64,000 bases of DNA from Rhizobiales bacterium Ga0077525 (GTDB lineage: Bacteria > Pseudomonadota > Alphaproteobacteria > Rhizobiales > Xanthobacteraceae). The notes under the pieces are model-generated. The model did no database searches. It had not been told where the DNA came from and worked only from the letters and a program-made list of their open reading frames with translations. The stretch is taken from positions 1 through 64,000 of the forward strand of contig LNDS01000007.1 of assembly GCA_001464835.1 (NCBI GenBank), in the 5' to 3' direction. The translations under genes were made by a program, and so were the position numbers. Numbering within the stretch: the stretch's first letter is position 1; every line of letters starts with the position of its first letter. Below are positions 32,722-41,561 of the stretch, piece after piece.

Positions 32722-32964
32722 ATGATCACCGGCGCGCAAATGCGGGCAGCCCGTGCCCTGCTCGGCTTCGACCAGCGGGCGCTGGCGAAAGCCAGTGGCT
32801 TGTCTCTGCCGACCATCCAGCGCATGGAATCGAGCGACGGCGTGGTGCGCGGCAACGTCGACTCCCTGATGAAGCTGGTCGAAGCACTGGCCGCCAACGG
32901 CATCGAACTGATCGGCGACGGCGCGGCGTCCACCGGCGGCGGCCGCGGCGTGAGGCTCAAATGA
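32722..32964 (+). CDS. Small XRE-family regulator heading the Ehr/hyf-like operon
   Basis: An 80-residue one-domain Cro/CI-type protein. The helix-turn-helix covers about residues 14-40 (LGFDQRALAKASGLSLPTIQ is the core). The C-terminus SLMKLVEALAANGIELIGDG is the common short tail of these regulators, and there is no ligand domain. No Shine-Dalgarno is visible, and a -10 at 32707-32712 would place the transcript start within a few bases of ATG 32722, so the mRNA may be nearly leaderless. The stop overlaps the hyfB start (ATGA). It probably represses its own operon through the inverted repeat just upstream. Confidence 0.85.
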   Translation: MITGAQMRAARALLGFDQRALAKASGLSLPTIQRMESSDGVVRGNVDSLMKLVEALAANGIELIGDGAASTGGGRGVRLK

Positions 32965-34967
32965 TCTCCATCGCGCTCTTTGGCGTCCTGGCGCTGGTGG
33001 CGATTGCCCCCATTGCCGTCGCCACGAGCGCGTCGCCGAACGCCACCGGCATTGTCTATGGCGCGTGCCTGATCGTCACCCTCATCCTGTTCCTGATCGC
33101 GCTGGAAATCCTGTTCGCGCATCCGGCTGCATCCACTGTCGTTTTGCCGCTCGGCCTGCCCTGGCTCGGTGCGCACTTTCGCATCGATCCGCTCGCGGCG
33201 TTCTTTCTCGTCGTCGTCAATCTCGGCGGCGCGGCGGCGAGCCTGTTCGCGCTCGGCTACGGCCGCCACGAAGACTCGCCGCAACGCGTGCTGCCGTTCT
33301 TCCCGGTCTATCTCGCGACGATGAATCTCGTCGTCTTGGCCGACGATGCCTTCACCTTCCTGGTGTCGTGGGAGTTCATGTCGCTGTCGTCGTGGGCGCT
33401 GGTGATCGCCCATCATCGCGTGCAGGAGAACATGCGCGCCGGTTACGTCTATCTGCTGATGGCGGGCTTCGGCACGCTGACGCTGCTGCTGGCCTTCGGC
33501 CTGATGGCGGGCGGCGACGGCGGCTATGCCTTCGACGCCATCCGCACGTCGCATCTAACGATCGGAACATCGGCGCTTGTGCTGATCCTCGTCCTGATCG
33601 GCGCCGGTTCGAAAGCCGGCCTCGTCCCGCTGCATGCCTGGCTGCCTCTGGCGCATCCGGCCGCGCCCAGCCATGTCTCGGCGCTGATGAGCGGGGTGAT
33701 GACCAAGGTAGCGGTCTACGGCTTCATCCGCATCGCCTTCGACCTCATCGGCCAGCCGCAATGGTGGTGGAGTCTGGTCGTGCTCGCCGTCGGCGGGGTC
33801 ACCGCGGTGATGGGCGTCTTGTATGCGCTGATGCAGCGCGACCTCAAGCGCGTGCTGGCCTATTCGACCATCGAGAATATCGGCTTGATCTTCGCTTCGC
33901 TGGGCCTGGCGCTGGCGTTCAAGGCCTATGGCATGAATGTCGCGGCGGCGCTGGCCCTGACCGCGGCGCTGCTGCACGTCTTCAATCATTCGCTGTTCAA
34001 GAGCCTGCTGTTCTTCGGCGCCGGCAGCGTACAGAGCGCCACCGGCACGCGCGACATGGAGCAGCTCGGCGGCCTCATTCACCGCATGCCGCAGACCGCC
34101 TTCGTTTTCCTGATCGGCTGCACGGCGATTTCGGCGCTGCCGCCGCTCAACGGCTTCGTCTCGGAATGGCTCACCTTCCAGGCGATCCTGCTGTCGCCGC
34201 AACTGCCGTCCTGGGGATTGAAGCTGATGGTGCCGGCGGTCGGCGCCTTGCTCGCATTATCCGCGGCTTTGGCCGGCGCGTGTTTCGTGCGCGCCTTCGG
34301 CATCACCTTCCTCGGCCGGCCCCGCTCGCCCGAGGCCGAAGCGGCGCAGGAGACCGACACCAATTCGCTCGCCGCGATGTATGCGCTGGCCGGCGCCTGC
34401 CTGATCGCCGGCATTCTGCCCGGCATTTTCATCGACGCGCTGGCGCCGGTCGTTCAATCGCTGACGGACGGACGCCTGCCGGTACAGACCGGCGGCCAAT
34501 GGCTGTCCATCGTGCCGATCGCGGAAAGCCGCAGCTCCTATAACGGACTGCTGGTCTTCGCCTTCATGTTCATCACCGGCATGGTGACGGCATTCGCCAT
34601 CCATCGCCTCGCCTCCGACAAGATCCGCCGCGGCCCGGCCTGGGGTTGCGGCTATCCGGATGCCAGCACGCTGACGCAATACTCGGCGTCGAGCTTCGCC
34701 CAGCCGATCCGCCGCGTCTTCGGCAGCGTGGTATTCGGCGCCCGCGAAACCGGCGAGATGCCGAAGCCCGGTTCGATCGCGCCGGCGCGCCTCACCGTGC
34801 GGCTGCGCGACCTGATCTGGGACTACGCCTACGCGCCGATTGCTAACGCCGTGGGCGTCATCGCCGAGCGCCTGAATTATCTTCAGTTCCTCACCATCCG
34901 CAGCTACCTCAGTCTGGTGTTCGGCGCTTTGGTGATCCTGCTCACGGTGCTCGCCACATGGCCGTGA
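32961..34967 (+). CDS. hyfB: HyfB-like proton-translocating antiporter subunit (NuoL/M family)
   Basis: A 668-residue membrane protein of the complex I / Mrp antiporter family, as in HyfB and HycC. It has about 14-16 helices. Key charged residues of the proton path are present: Glu138 in VSWEFMSLSSW, Lys218 in GAGSKAGLVPLHAWLP and Lys249 in SGVMTKVAVYG. The C-terminal region (after about residue 540) has the HyfB-type soluble stretch GCGYPDASTLTQYSASSFAQ. It overlaps xre by 4 bases and hyfC by 10, so the operon is tightly coupled. It should pump or conduct protons driven by the peripheral arm. Confidence 0.9.
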   Translation: MISIALFGVLALVAIAPIAVATSASPNATGIVYGACLIVTLILFLIALEILFAHPAASTVVLPLGLPWLGAHFRIDPLAAFFLVVVNLGGAAASLFALGYGRHEDSPQRVLPFFPVYLATMNLVVLADDAFTFLVSWEFMSLSSWALVIAHHRVQENMRAGYVYLLMAGFGTLTLLLAFGLMAGGDGGYAFDAIRTSHLTIGTSALVLILVLIGAGSKAGLVPLHAWLPLAHPAAPSHVSALMSGVMTKVAVYGFIRIAFDLIGQPQWWWSLVVLAVGGVTAVMGVLYALMQRDLKRVLAYSTIENIGLIFASLGLALAFKAYGMNVAAALALTAALLHVFNHSLFKSLLFFGAGSVQSATGTRDMEQLGGLIHRMPQTAFVFLIGCTAISALPPLNGFVSEWLTFQAILLSPQLPSWGLKLMVPAVGALLALSAALAGACFVRAFGITFLGRPRSPEAEAAQETDTNSLAAMYALAGACLIAGILPGIFIDALAPVVQSLTDGRLPVQTGGQWLSIVPIAESRSSYNGLLVFAFMFITGMVTAFAIHRLASDKIRRGPAWGCGYPDASTLTQYSASSFAQPIRRVFGSVVFGARETGEMPKPGSIAPARLTVRLRDLIWDYAYAPIANAVGVIAERLNYLQFLTIRSYLSLVFGALVILLTVLATWP

Positions 34968-35914
34968 TCGCCGATTTCGCCCTGCAAGGCGCGCAGATGC
35001 TGCTGGTGCTGCTGATGGCGCCGCTGCTCACCGGATTCGTCCGCAAGGTGAAAGCGCGACTGCTGAGCCGGCAAGGCCCGCCGCTGCTGCAGCCCTACCG
35101 CGACCTGTTCAAGCTGATGCGCAAGGACGTCGTGCTGGCGAGCAACGCCTCATGGCTGTTTCGGATCATTCCCTATCTCGTGTTTGCCGCGACCTGGGTC
35201 GCGGCCTCCCTGATACCGACCTTCCGCAGCGGACTTTTGTTCTCGTGGACCGCCGACCTGATCGCCATCATCGCTGTGCTCGGCAGCGCCCGCTTCTTCC
35301 TGGCGCTCGCCGGGCTCGACGCCGGCACTAGTTTCGGCGGCATCGGCTCCAGCCGCGAAGTGATGATCGCCTCGCTGGCTGAACCGGCGATGCTGATGAT
35401 CGTCTTCGCCATCGCTTTGATCGCCGGCTCGACGCAGCTTTCCACCATGGCCGCTTTCATGAATTCGGCCGATGTCGGATTGCGCGTCTCGCTCGGCCTG
35501 GCGCTGATCGCGCTTATCATCGTCGCCGTGGCGGAGAACGCCCGCATTCCCGTCGATAATCCGGCGACGCATCTCGAATTGACCATGGTGCACGAAGCGA
35601 TGGTGCTGGAATATTCCGGCCGCCATCTGGCGCTCATAGAGCTCGCCGCCTCGCTCAAGCTGCTGCTGTATGTGTCGCTGATCGCCTGCCTGTTCGCGCC
35701 CTGGGGGATTAGCTCACCGGTCATCGCGCCGCTGCCGCTGCTCATCGGCATTGCCGCCTATATCGGCAAGCTCGCCGTCCTCGGCTTCCTGCTCGCCGTA
35801 TTTGAAACCTCGATCGCCAAGATGCGCGTCTTCCGCGTGCCGGAATTTCTCGGCGCAGCCCTCATGCTGGCCTTGCTGGCGACCTTGCTGCGTTTCGTGT
35901 CGGGGAGCTTCTGA
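34958..35914 (+). CDS. hyfC: HyfC-like membrane anchor subunit (NuoH family)
   Basis: A 318-residue membrane protein with about eight helices, homologous to NuoH / HycD / HyfC, the subunit joining the peripheral arm to the proton-pumping arm. Conserved features are VKARLLSRQGPPLLQPYRDL in the first cytoplasmic loop and AENARIPVDNPATHLELTMV plus HEAMVLEYSGRHLAL with the acidic residues of the quinone/proton cavity. The start lies inside the end of hyfB. The stop overlaps the hyfE start by one base (TGATG). Confidence 0.9.
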   Translation: MAVIADFALQGAQMLLVLLMAPLLTGFVRKVKARLLSRQGPPLLQPYRDLFKLMRKDVVLASNASWLFRIIPYLVFAATWVAASLIPTFRSGLLFSWTADLIAIIAVLGSARFFLALAGLDAGTSFGGIGSSREVMIASLAEPAMLMIVFAIALIAGSTQLSTMAAFMNSADVGLRVSLGLALIALIIVAVAENARIPVDNPATHLELTMVHEAMVLEYSGRHLALIELAASLKLLLYVSLIACLFAPWGISSPVIAPLPLLIGIAAYIGKLAVLGFLLAVFETSIAKMRVFRVPEFLGAALMLALLATLLRFVSGSF

Positions 35915-36576
35915 TGCACAGCATCACCTTCGACATTGCGCATATGCTGGCCGGCTCGCTGGTGCTGGTAAGCTTCCTGCAACTGTACCAGGACCGGCTG
36001 TCCGCGCTGCTGAACATGTTCGCGCTGCACGCCTTCGTGCTAGCGGCGTCCGTCGCCTGGCAGGCCTATGCGCAGGATGCGCCGCATCTCTACATCACCG
36101 CTGTGATCGCGCTGATCTTCAAGGCCATCGTCATTCCGCTGGCGCTGCGCCGCATCGTCATCAAGCTCGGCATTCACCGCGAAATCGAGAACGTGTTCGG
36201 GGTTGGGCTGGCCATGCTGCTCGGCATCGGCCTCGTCGCACTGTCGATGGTGGTGATGCTGCGCGTCACCTCCGGCGCCGATCCGCTGGCGCGCGAGGAC
36301 CTCGCTTTCGCGCTCGCCGTGGTGCTGCTCGGCCTGCTGATGATGGTAACGCGGCGCAATGCGGTGAGCCAGGTTGTCGGCTTCATGTCGCTGGAGAACG
36401 GGCTGGTGCTGGCGGCGACCGGCGCCAAGGGCATGCCGCTGGTGGTCGAAATCAGCATCGCCTTCTCGGTGCTGATCGCCTTCATCGTCATCGGCATCTT
36501 CCTGTTCCGCATCCGCGAACGCTTCGACACTGTCGATATGCAGGCGATGGACCGATTCAGGGAAGAGCAGCGATGA
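35914..36576 (+). CDS. hyfE: HyfE-like membrane subunit (NuoK/MrpC-related)
   Basis: A 220-residue membrane protein with about six helices. The central part LLGLLMMVTRRNAVSQVVGFMSLENGLVLAA is the HyfE/NuoK signature, with the Glu in SLENG that lies in the membrane in NuoK homologues. The C-terminal loop is rich in charged residues. HyfE occurs in Hyf-type and many Ehr-type complexes but not in Hyc. It overlaps hyfF by 4 bases (ATGA). Confidence 0.88.
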   Translation: MHSITFDIAHMLAGSLVLVSFLQLYQDRLSALLNMFALHAFVLAASVAWQAYAQDAPHLYITAVIALIFKAIVIPLALRRIVIKLGIHREIENVFGVGLAMLLGIGLVALSMVVMLRVTSGADPLAREDLAFALAVVLLGLLMMVTRRNAVSQVVGFMSLENGLVLAATGAKGMPLVVEISIAFSVLIAFIVIGIFLFRIRERFDTVDMQAMDRFREEQR

Positions 36577-38012
36577 GCATCGGCGCGCTCGAAGGCGTTC
36601 TGCTGATCCCGGCTTTGTCGGCAGCACTGCTCGCCGTTTTGCCTGGTTACAAACTGACGTCGCGGCTGAACATGGCGGCGGCTTTTTTCACATTTGCCAT
36701 CGCCGTGTCGCTGTTCATCGTCGAGCCGGCGTCCGGGCGCTATCTGCTGGTCGACGATCTCAACAAGGTGTTCATCGTCCTCACCACCTTCGTCGCCTTC
36801 ACAACCAGCGCCTTCAGCGCCAGCTATATCGGCCATGAAATCGAGACCGGGCGGCTGAAACCCGCCCATGTGCGCTTCTATCACGCCATGTATCAGGTGC
36901 TGATGTTCGCCATGAATCTGGCGCTCACCGCCAACAATATTGGCCTGATGTGGGTGGCGATCGAACTCGCGACGCTCACCACCGTGCTGATGGTCGGCCT
37001 GTATCGCACGCATGAAGCGCTGGAAGCGGCGTGGAAATATTTCATCCTCGGCAGCGTCGGCATTGCGCTCGCTTTGTTCGGCACCATCCTCATTTACATG
37101 GCGGCGCAGCCGGTGATCGGCGAAGGTCCCGACGCGATGGTCTGGACCATCCTGATGACGCAGGCGGCGCGCTTCGATCCCGACCTGCTCAATGTCGCCT
37201 TCGTCTTCCTGCTGCTCGGCTATGGCACCAAGGTCGGGTTAGCGCCGCTGCATGCCTGGCTGCCGGACGCGCATGCGGAAGGCCCGACGCCGATTTCCGC
37301 GGTGCTGTCCGGGCTGTTGCTCAATGTCGCGCTCTACGCGCTGTTGCGCTTCAAGATGCTGCTGGCGCTCAACCCGGCGTCGATCGCGCCCGGCCCGTTG
37401 ATGGTGACGATGGGGCTGATCTCGGCGGTGTTCGCCGCCTTCATGCTGTACAAGAGGCGCGACATCAAACGCATGTTCGCCTATTCCTCGATCGAGCACA
37501 TGGGCATTATCGTGTTCGCCTTCGGCATGGGCGGGCCCTTGGCGAATTTCGCCGGGCTGCTGCACATGACCATGCATTCGCTGACCAAGTCGGCAATCTT
37601 CTTCGCCGTCGGCCACATCGCGCAAATCAAGGGCACGCAGCGCATCGCCGACATCAGCGGCCTGACCGTGACGCATCCGGTGCTCGGCTGGGGACTGGTC
37701 GCCGGCGTCGTCGCCATTGCCGGCCTGCCGCCGATGGGCATCTTCATGTCGGAATTCCTGGTGGTGAGCTCGACCTTCGCGCGCGCGCCTTATCTGGTGG
37801 TGATCCTGGTCATTGCCATTCTGGTCGCGCTTGGCGCCTTATTCCTCAAGCTCAATACCATAGCCTTCGGCGAGCCGCGCGGCTCGACCGCGCCGGCGCA
37901 AGCGTCCTACGTGCCGATGTTCGCGCATCTCGCCATCGTCTTTGCCGCCGGCATCTATATGCCGGAGGCGTTGGTCACCGGCTTCCAGAATGTCGCGAGG
38001 CTTTTGGGATGA
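36573..38012 (+). CDS. hyfF: HyfF-like proton-translocating antiporter subunit (NuoL/N family)
   Basis: A 479-residue second antiporter-like subunit. Membrane charged residues are Glu131 (WVAIELATL), Lys220 in GYGTKVGLAPLHAWLPDAHA and the following helix-breaking segment PISAVLSGLLLNVALYALL. A Lys in MTMHSLTKSAIFFAVGH corresponds to the later channel position. I chose ATG 36573 (MSIGALEGVLLIPALSA), overlapping the hyfE stop by ATGA; the frame is open far upstream but that is the hyfC/E shadow. Together with HyfB it gives the complex at least two proton channels. Confidence 0.9.
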   Translation: MSIGALEGVLLIPALSAALLAVLPGYKLTSRLNMAAAFFTFAIAVSLFIVEPASGRYLLVDDLNKVFIVLTTFVAFTTSAFSASYIGHEIETGRLKPAHVRFYHAMYQVLMFAMNLALTANNIGLMWVAIELATLTTVLMVGLYRTHEALEAAWKYFILGSVGIALALFGTILIYMAAQPVIGEGPDAMVWTILMTQAARFDPDLLNVAFVFLLLGYGTKVGLAPLHAWLPDAHAEGPTPISAVLSGLLLNVALYALLRFKMLLALNPASIAPGPLMVTMGLISAVFAAFMLYKRRDIKRMFAYSSIEHMGIIVFAFGMGGPLANFAGLLHMTMHSLTKSAIFFAVGHIAQIKGTQRIADISGLTVTHPVLGWGLVAGVVAIAGLPPMGIFMSEFLVVSSTFARAPYLVVILVIAILVALGALFLKLNTIAFGEPRGSTAPAQASYVPMFAHLAIVFAAGIYMPEALVTGFQNVARLLG

Positions 38013-39415
38013 TGCCGACGCAAACAAACGTGAAAGTGGATGGCTGGCTCGAAGCGGTCGATCGCCTGGCTGGCGGCCACCTGACGCTGCTCAGCCTGTG
38101 GGCCGATCCGCCAGACGTGAAAATGGCGCTGCTGGATGAAGCCAGCGGCGCGGTGTCCATTGTCAGCTATCATTGCCGCAACGGCCAATATCCGTCCGTC
38201 GGCGTCAAGCATCCACCGGCGATCCGGCTCGAGCGCGCCATTCGCGATCTGCATAAACTCGAAGCGATCGGCGCCAGCGACACGCGGCCCTGGCTCAAGC
38301 ACACGGCTGCGCCTTACGAATTTCTCGCCGCCGAGGGCGAAGCGCTGCACCAGATCGCTGTCGGCCCTGTGCATGCCGGCATCATCGAGCCCGGGCATTT
38401 CCGCTTCACCGCCAATGGCGAATTTCTGGTGCGGCTGGAAGCGCGGCTCGGCTACGTGCATCGCGGCATCGAAGCGTCGATGGCCGGCGCGCCGCTCGAC
38501 GGAGCCGCGAAATTCGCCGCGCGCGCCTCCGGCGACTCGACGGTGGCCTATGGCATCGCCTTTGCGCTTGCCGCGGAAATGGCGCTCGGCATCGCAGCGC
38601 CGCCGCGCGCCATTTATTTGCGCGCGTTGATGGCCGAACTGGAACGGCTCGCCAATCATTTCGGCGACATCGGCGCCATCTGCAATGACGCCTCGTTCTC
38701 GCTGATGCATGCGCAATGCGGAATCTTACGCGAGCTGACCTTGCGGGCGGCGGACGATTATTTCGGCCACCGGCTGATGATGGACATCGCCGTGCCGGGC
38801 GGCGTCGTGCGCGATATCGCCGCCGATGGCGCGGCGCATCTCGGCACGTTGCTGGCCGAAGTGCGCCGGGTGTTTCCGCAATTGGTCGAACTCTACGACA
38901 ACACCGCGTCGCTGCAGGACCGCACCGTGACGACCGGCATCGTCAAGCCGGACTATGCGCGCCAGTTCGGCGCCGGCGGTTTTGTCGGCCGCGCCTCGGG
39001 ACGCGCGGTCGATGCGCGCCGCCTGCCCGGCTACGCGCCCTATGGCGACTTGAAGTTCGAGGTGCCGGTGCTGACCGCCGGCGACGTCAATGCGCGGGTC
39101 TGGATCCGCATCCGCGAGGTCGAGCAGAGCCTGGCTCTGGTCGAGCAGATTCTCGCCGCGCTGCCGGGCGGCGCCCTTCGCGTCGATCTGCCGTCGCGCG
39201 GCGGCGAAGGACTCGGCATTGTCGAAGCATTTCGCGGCGACGTATTTGTCTGGCTTCGCCTCGCTGATGACGGCAGCGTCGCGCGCTGCCATTTGCGCGA
39301 CGCATCGTGGTTTCAGTGGCCGCTCCTGGAAACCGCGGTCGAGGGCAACATCGTCGCGGATTTTCCGCTGTGCAACAAGTCTTTCAACTGCTCGTATGCG
39401 GGGCACGATTTATAA
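38009..39415 (+). CDS. HyfG/NuoCD-like large subunit lacking all four Ni-Fe cysteine ligands (Ehr-type)
   Basis: A 468-residue protein. Residues of about 1-110 match the NuoC/HyfG N-terminal 30-kDa domain. Residues 115-468 match the hydrogenase large subunit / NuoD (EPGHFRF, ARLGYVHRGIE). Where HycE/HyfG have RVCGICG, this protein has RASGDST (Ser174-Gly175-Asp176-Ser177). At the C-terminus, where PCYSC is expected, it has NCSYAGHDL (Cys461 then Ala464). Three of the four Ni ligands are therefore gone and the remaining Cys461 cannot hold the cofactor alone. It cannot be a functional [NiFe] hydrogenase. The frame is intact and flanked by ATGA and one-base overlaps, so this is not decay. The reaction site and substrate are unknown. 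Confidence 0.88.
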   Translation: MMPTQTNVKVDGWLEAVDRLAGGHLTLLSLWADPPDVKMALLDEASGAVSIVSYHCRNGQYPSVGVKHPPAIRLERAIRDLHKLEAIGASDTRPWLKHTAAPYEFLAAEGEALHQIAVGPVHAGIIEPGHFRFTANGEFLVRLEARLGYVHRGIEASMAGAPLDGAAKFAARASGDSTVAYGIAFALAAEMALGIAAPPRAIYLRALMAELERLANHFGDIGAICNDASFSLMHAQCGILRELTLRAADDYFGHRLMMDIAVPGGVVRDIAADGAAHLGTLLAEVRRVFPQLVELYDNTASLQDRTVTTGIVKPDYARQFGAGGFVGRASGRAVDARRLPGYAPYGDLKFEVPVLTAGDVNARVWIRIREVEQSLALVEQILAALPGGALRVDLPSRGGEGLGIVEAFRGDVFVWLRLADDGSVARCHLRDASWFQWPLLETAVEGNIVADFPLCNKSFNCSYAGHDL

Positions 39416-39924
39416 TGCGAAAGACCATGATCGAAAGCCTGTGGCGCGGGCCGCTGACCGAACCGGCCCCGCCGGCCGATGACGCGGCGCTCGCCGAACT
39501 GGCGGCGAAGGTCAACCGCGCCGCGCAGGCGCGGCTCGGCCGCTCGCTGTCGATCCGCCATGTCGATGCCGGCTCGTGCAATGGCTGCGAACTCGAATTG
39601 CACGCGCTGAGCAACGCCTTCTACGATCTCGAACGCTTCGGCCTGCGCTTTGTCGCCTCGCCGCGCCATGCCGACGTGCTGACGGTGACCGGGCCGGTGA
39701 CCGTGAATATGCGCGAGGCCTTGCTGCGCACCTACGAGGCGACGCCCGATCCGAAATGGGTGGTCGCCATAGGTGGCTGCGCCGTCGATGGTGGCATCTT
39801 TGCCGGCAGCAACGCCGTTGCCGGTGGCGTCAAGGACGTGCTGCCGGTCGATCTCACTATTCGCGGCTGTCCGCCGTCGCCGCGCCAGCTTCTGGCCGGA
39901 TTGCTGGCGCTGTTGAAAGTCTAG
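39415..39924 (+). CDS. hyfI: HyfI/NuoB-like small subunit with intact [4Fe-4S] site
   Basis: A 169-residue protein of the NuoB/HycG/HyfI family. The four cluster ligands are present: Cys55 and Cys58 in SCNGCELEL, Cys122 in IGGCAVDGG and Cys152 in RGCPPSPRQ. This is the N2-type [4Fe-4S] cluster next to the active or quinone site. It is the last gene of the operon: no HyfH/NuoI-like ferredoxin subunit and no HyfA or HyfD follow. ATG shares one base with the large-subunit stop, and its own stop TAG overlaps the convergent MFS gene stop in CTAG. Confidence 0.9.
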   Translation: MRKTMIESLWRGPLTEPAPPADDAALAELAAKVNRAAQARLGRSLSIRHVDAGSCNGCELELHALSNAFYDLERFGLRFVASPRHADVLTVTGPVTVNMREALLRTYEATPDPKWVVAIGGCAVDGGIFAGSNAVAGGVKDVLPVDLTIRGCPPSPRQLLAGLLALLKV

Positions 39925-41201
39925 TCGGCAACTCTGCCGAGCCGGTGCGCCATCAACAGCGCCGCCAGGCTGATAAGCGACGCAACAATCAGGTAATAGC
40001 TCGGCGCAATGATGCTGCCCGTCGCCTGGATCAGCCACACGCTGATGAACGGCGCAAAGCCGCCGAACACGGCGACCGCGACCGAATAGCTGACCGACAG
40101 TCCGGTCGCCCGCATGCGCGCCGGAAACAGCTCCGCCATCAAGGCCGGCAGCGCGCCGACATAAAGCGCCGTTAAAATGCCGAGCGTGATCTGCGCCAGA
40201 AAAAGTTTTTCGACCGTCGGCGCGCCGGCGAGCCAGGCAAAGGCCGGATAGGCCAACAGCGCGACCGCGACCGCCGATACCGTGGAAATCGGCAACCTTC
40301 CCCAGCGATCCGACAGCAGGCCGACAAAGGGCACGACGACGACCTGAATCGACGCGGTCGTGAACGCCGCGGCAAAAGAGTGCGATGCCGTCAATCCGAG
40401 ATGGCGCGCAGCATACGTCGGCATGAAGACGATGGTGTAGGTCGCCACCGAGCCGAGCACGATCAGGCCGGTCGCCGCGATCAGGCGGCGCTTGTGTTCG
40501 GAAAACAGAGCCGTCACCGGCGAGCGTGCGGGGCGCGGTGCATTCAGGTCGATGGTCTCGATCAGGCGGCGGCGGATATAGTAGCCGACCGGCGCTATCA
40601 GCAGGCCGAACACGAACGGCACCCGCCAGCCCCAACTGGCGATCTCATCGGCGGTCAGGCCTTGCGTAATGGCAAAGCCGAACCCGGTCGCCAGCACGGC
40701 GGCAACGCCCTGGCTGGCGAACTGCCAGCTCGCCAGATAGCCGCGCCGCGTCGCGTCTTTCTCGGCGAGGAAAGCCGTCGCGCTGCCGAATTCGCCGCCG
40801 ACCGCGAAGCCTTGAACCATGCGCGCGGCAACAAGGATGGCCGGCGCCAGAATGCCGATCGAACTGTAGTCCGGCACAAAGGCGATCGCCGCGGATGCGC
40901 CGGTCATCAACACGATGGAAAGCTGGATGGCGCTCTTGCGGCCGTATTGATCGGCGTAGGCGCCGAGCACGACGGCGCCGAACGGCCGCACCACGAAGGT
41001 CACGCCGAAGGTCAGGAACGTCAGCAGCAGCGACACGCCGGGCGTATCGGCCGGGAAAAACAACGTTGAAATGATGCCGGCGAAATAGCCGTAAACGACG
41101 ATCTCGAACCAGTCGAGCGCATTGCCAATGGAAACGGCGGCAATATCGCCATGCTTCATGAATTTGTGTGGGCGCGCCGATTTGACGGAACGAGCCTGCA
41201 T
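39921..41201 (-). CDS. MFS transporter, metabolite:H+ symporter (MHS) type
   Basis: A 426-residue permease with 12 predicted helices. The N-terminus MKHGDIAAVSIGNALDWFEI and YGYFAGIISTLFF, plus VVRPFGAVVLGAYADQYGRK, are the signature of the MHS group (citrate, alpha-ketoglutarate, proline/betaine, shikimate transporters). ATG 41201 follows AGG at eight bases; ATG 41159 and an upstream GTG at 41264 are alternatives. It is convergent with hyfI with a CTAG stop overlap. The substrate is not predictable, but a carboxylate is likely from family knowledge. Confidence 0.86.
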   Translation of the reverse strand: MQARSVKSARPHKFMKHGDIAAVSIGNALDWFEIVVYGYFAGIISTLFFPADTPGVSLLLTFLTFGVTFVVRPFGAVVLGAYADQYGRKSAIQLSIVLMTGASAAIAFVPDYSSIGILAPAILVAARMVQGFAVGGEFGSATAFLAEKDATRRGYLASWQFASQGVAAVLATGFGFAITQGLTADEIASWGWRVPFVFGLLIAPVGYYIRRRLIETIDLNAPRPARSPVTALFSEHKRRLIAATGLIVLGSVATYTIVFMPTYAARHLGLTASHSFAAAFTTASIQVVVVPFVGLLSDRWGRLPISTVSAVAVALLAYPAFAWLAGAPTVEKLFLAQITLGILTALYVGALPALMAELFPARMRATGLSVSYSVAVAVFGGFAPFISVWLIQATGSIIAPSYYLIVASLISLAALLMAHRLGRVAD

Positions 41202-41306
41202 AAAGCCTGCATTTCTATCGAAAATCGATTGCCCCGGAAAACCGCCCTGACCACGATAGGACACCGTGGCCGGGCGATCCAGAGAAAATCCGCCGCGACG
41301 ATCGCG

Positions 41307-41561
41307 TCAAGTCGATTTGCGGCGCGCCAGTCTTTCGTATTTCGGCCTTAGGGGGATGACCTGGCCCCTGCCGCTGGTGTGCACACGATTTTCAAGCTCA
41401 TGACAGAAGGCCGACAGCTCGGCCTCGGAAATGTCGTGAACTTTCATGCGCAACTCGAGTTCGGCCATTTCGAGCAGCGCCGCCGCGCTGTCGCATTTAA
41501 AGAACCGAACGACCTCGATCGCCTTGCTGACCTGTTCCAATGCTTCTTCAAGCCGTTTCAT
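41307..41561 (-). CDS. Small hypothetical protein, 84 aa
   Basis: An acidic N-terminal helical region (RLEEALEQVSKAIEVV) leads into a segment with a Cys (FFKCDSAAALLEMAELELRM) and a basic tail ending LARRKST. There is no signal peptide or membrane segment. Start ATG 41561 has a strong GGGGGAAG and overlaps the stop of the isochorismatase-fold gene (ATGA). It is the third gene of a coupled operon. I do not recognise the family. Confidence 0.65.
   Translation of the reverse strand: MKRLEEALEQVSKAIEVVRFFKCDSAAALLEMAELELRMKVHDISEAELSAFCHELENRVHTSGRGQVIPLRPKYERLARRKST

Noticed and set aside
38009-39415. Calling the hyf-like operon a hydrogenase-4 or formate hydrogenlyase
   Set aside because: Three of the four Ni-Fe cysteine ligands are missing and no maturation or formate dehydrogenase genes are nearby.
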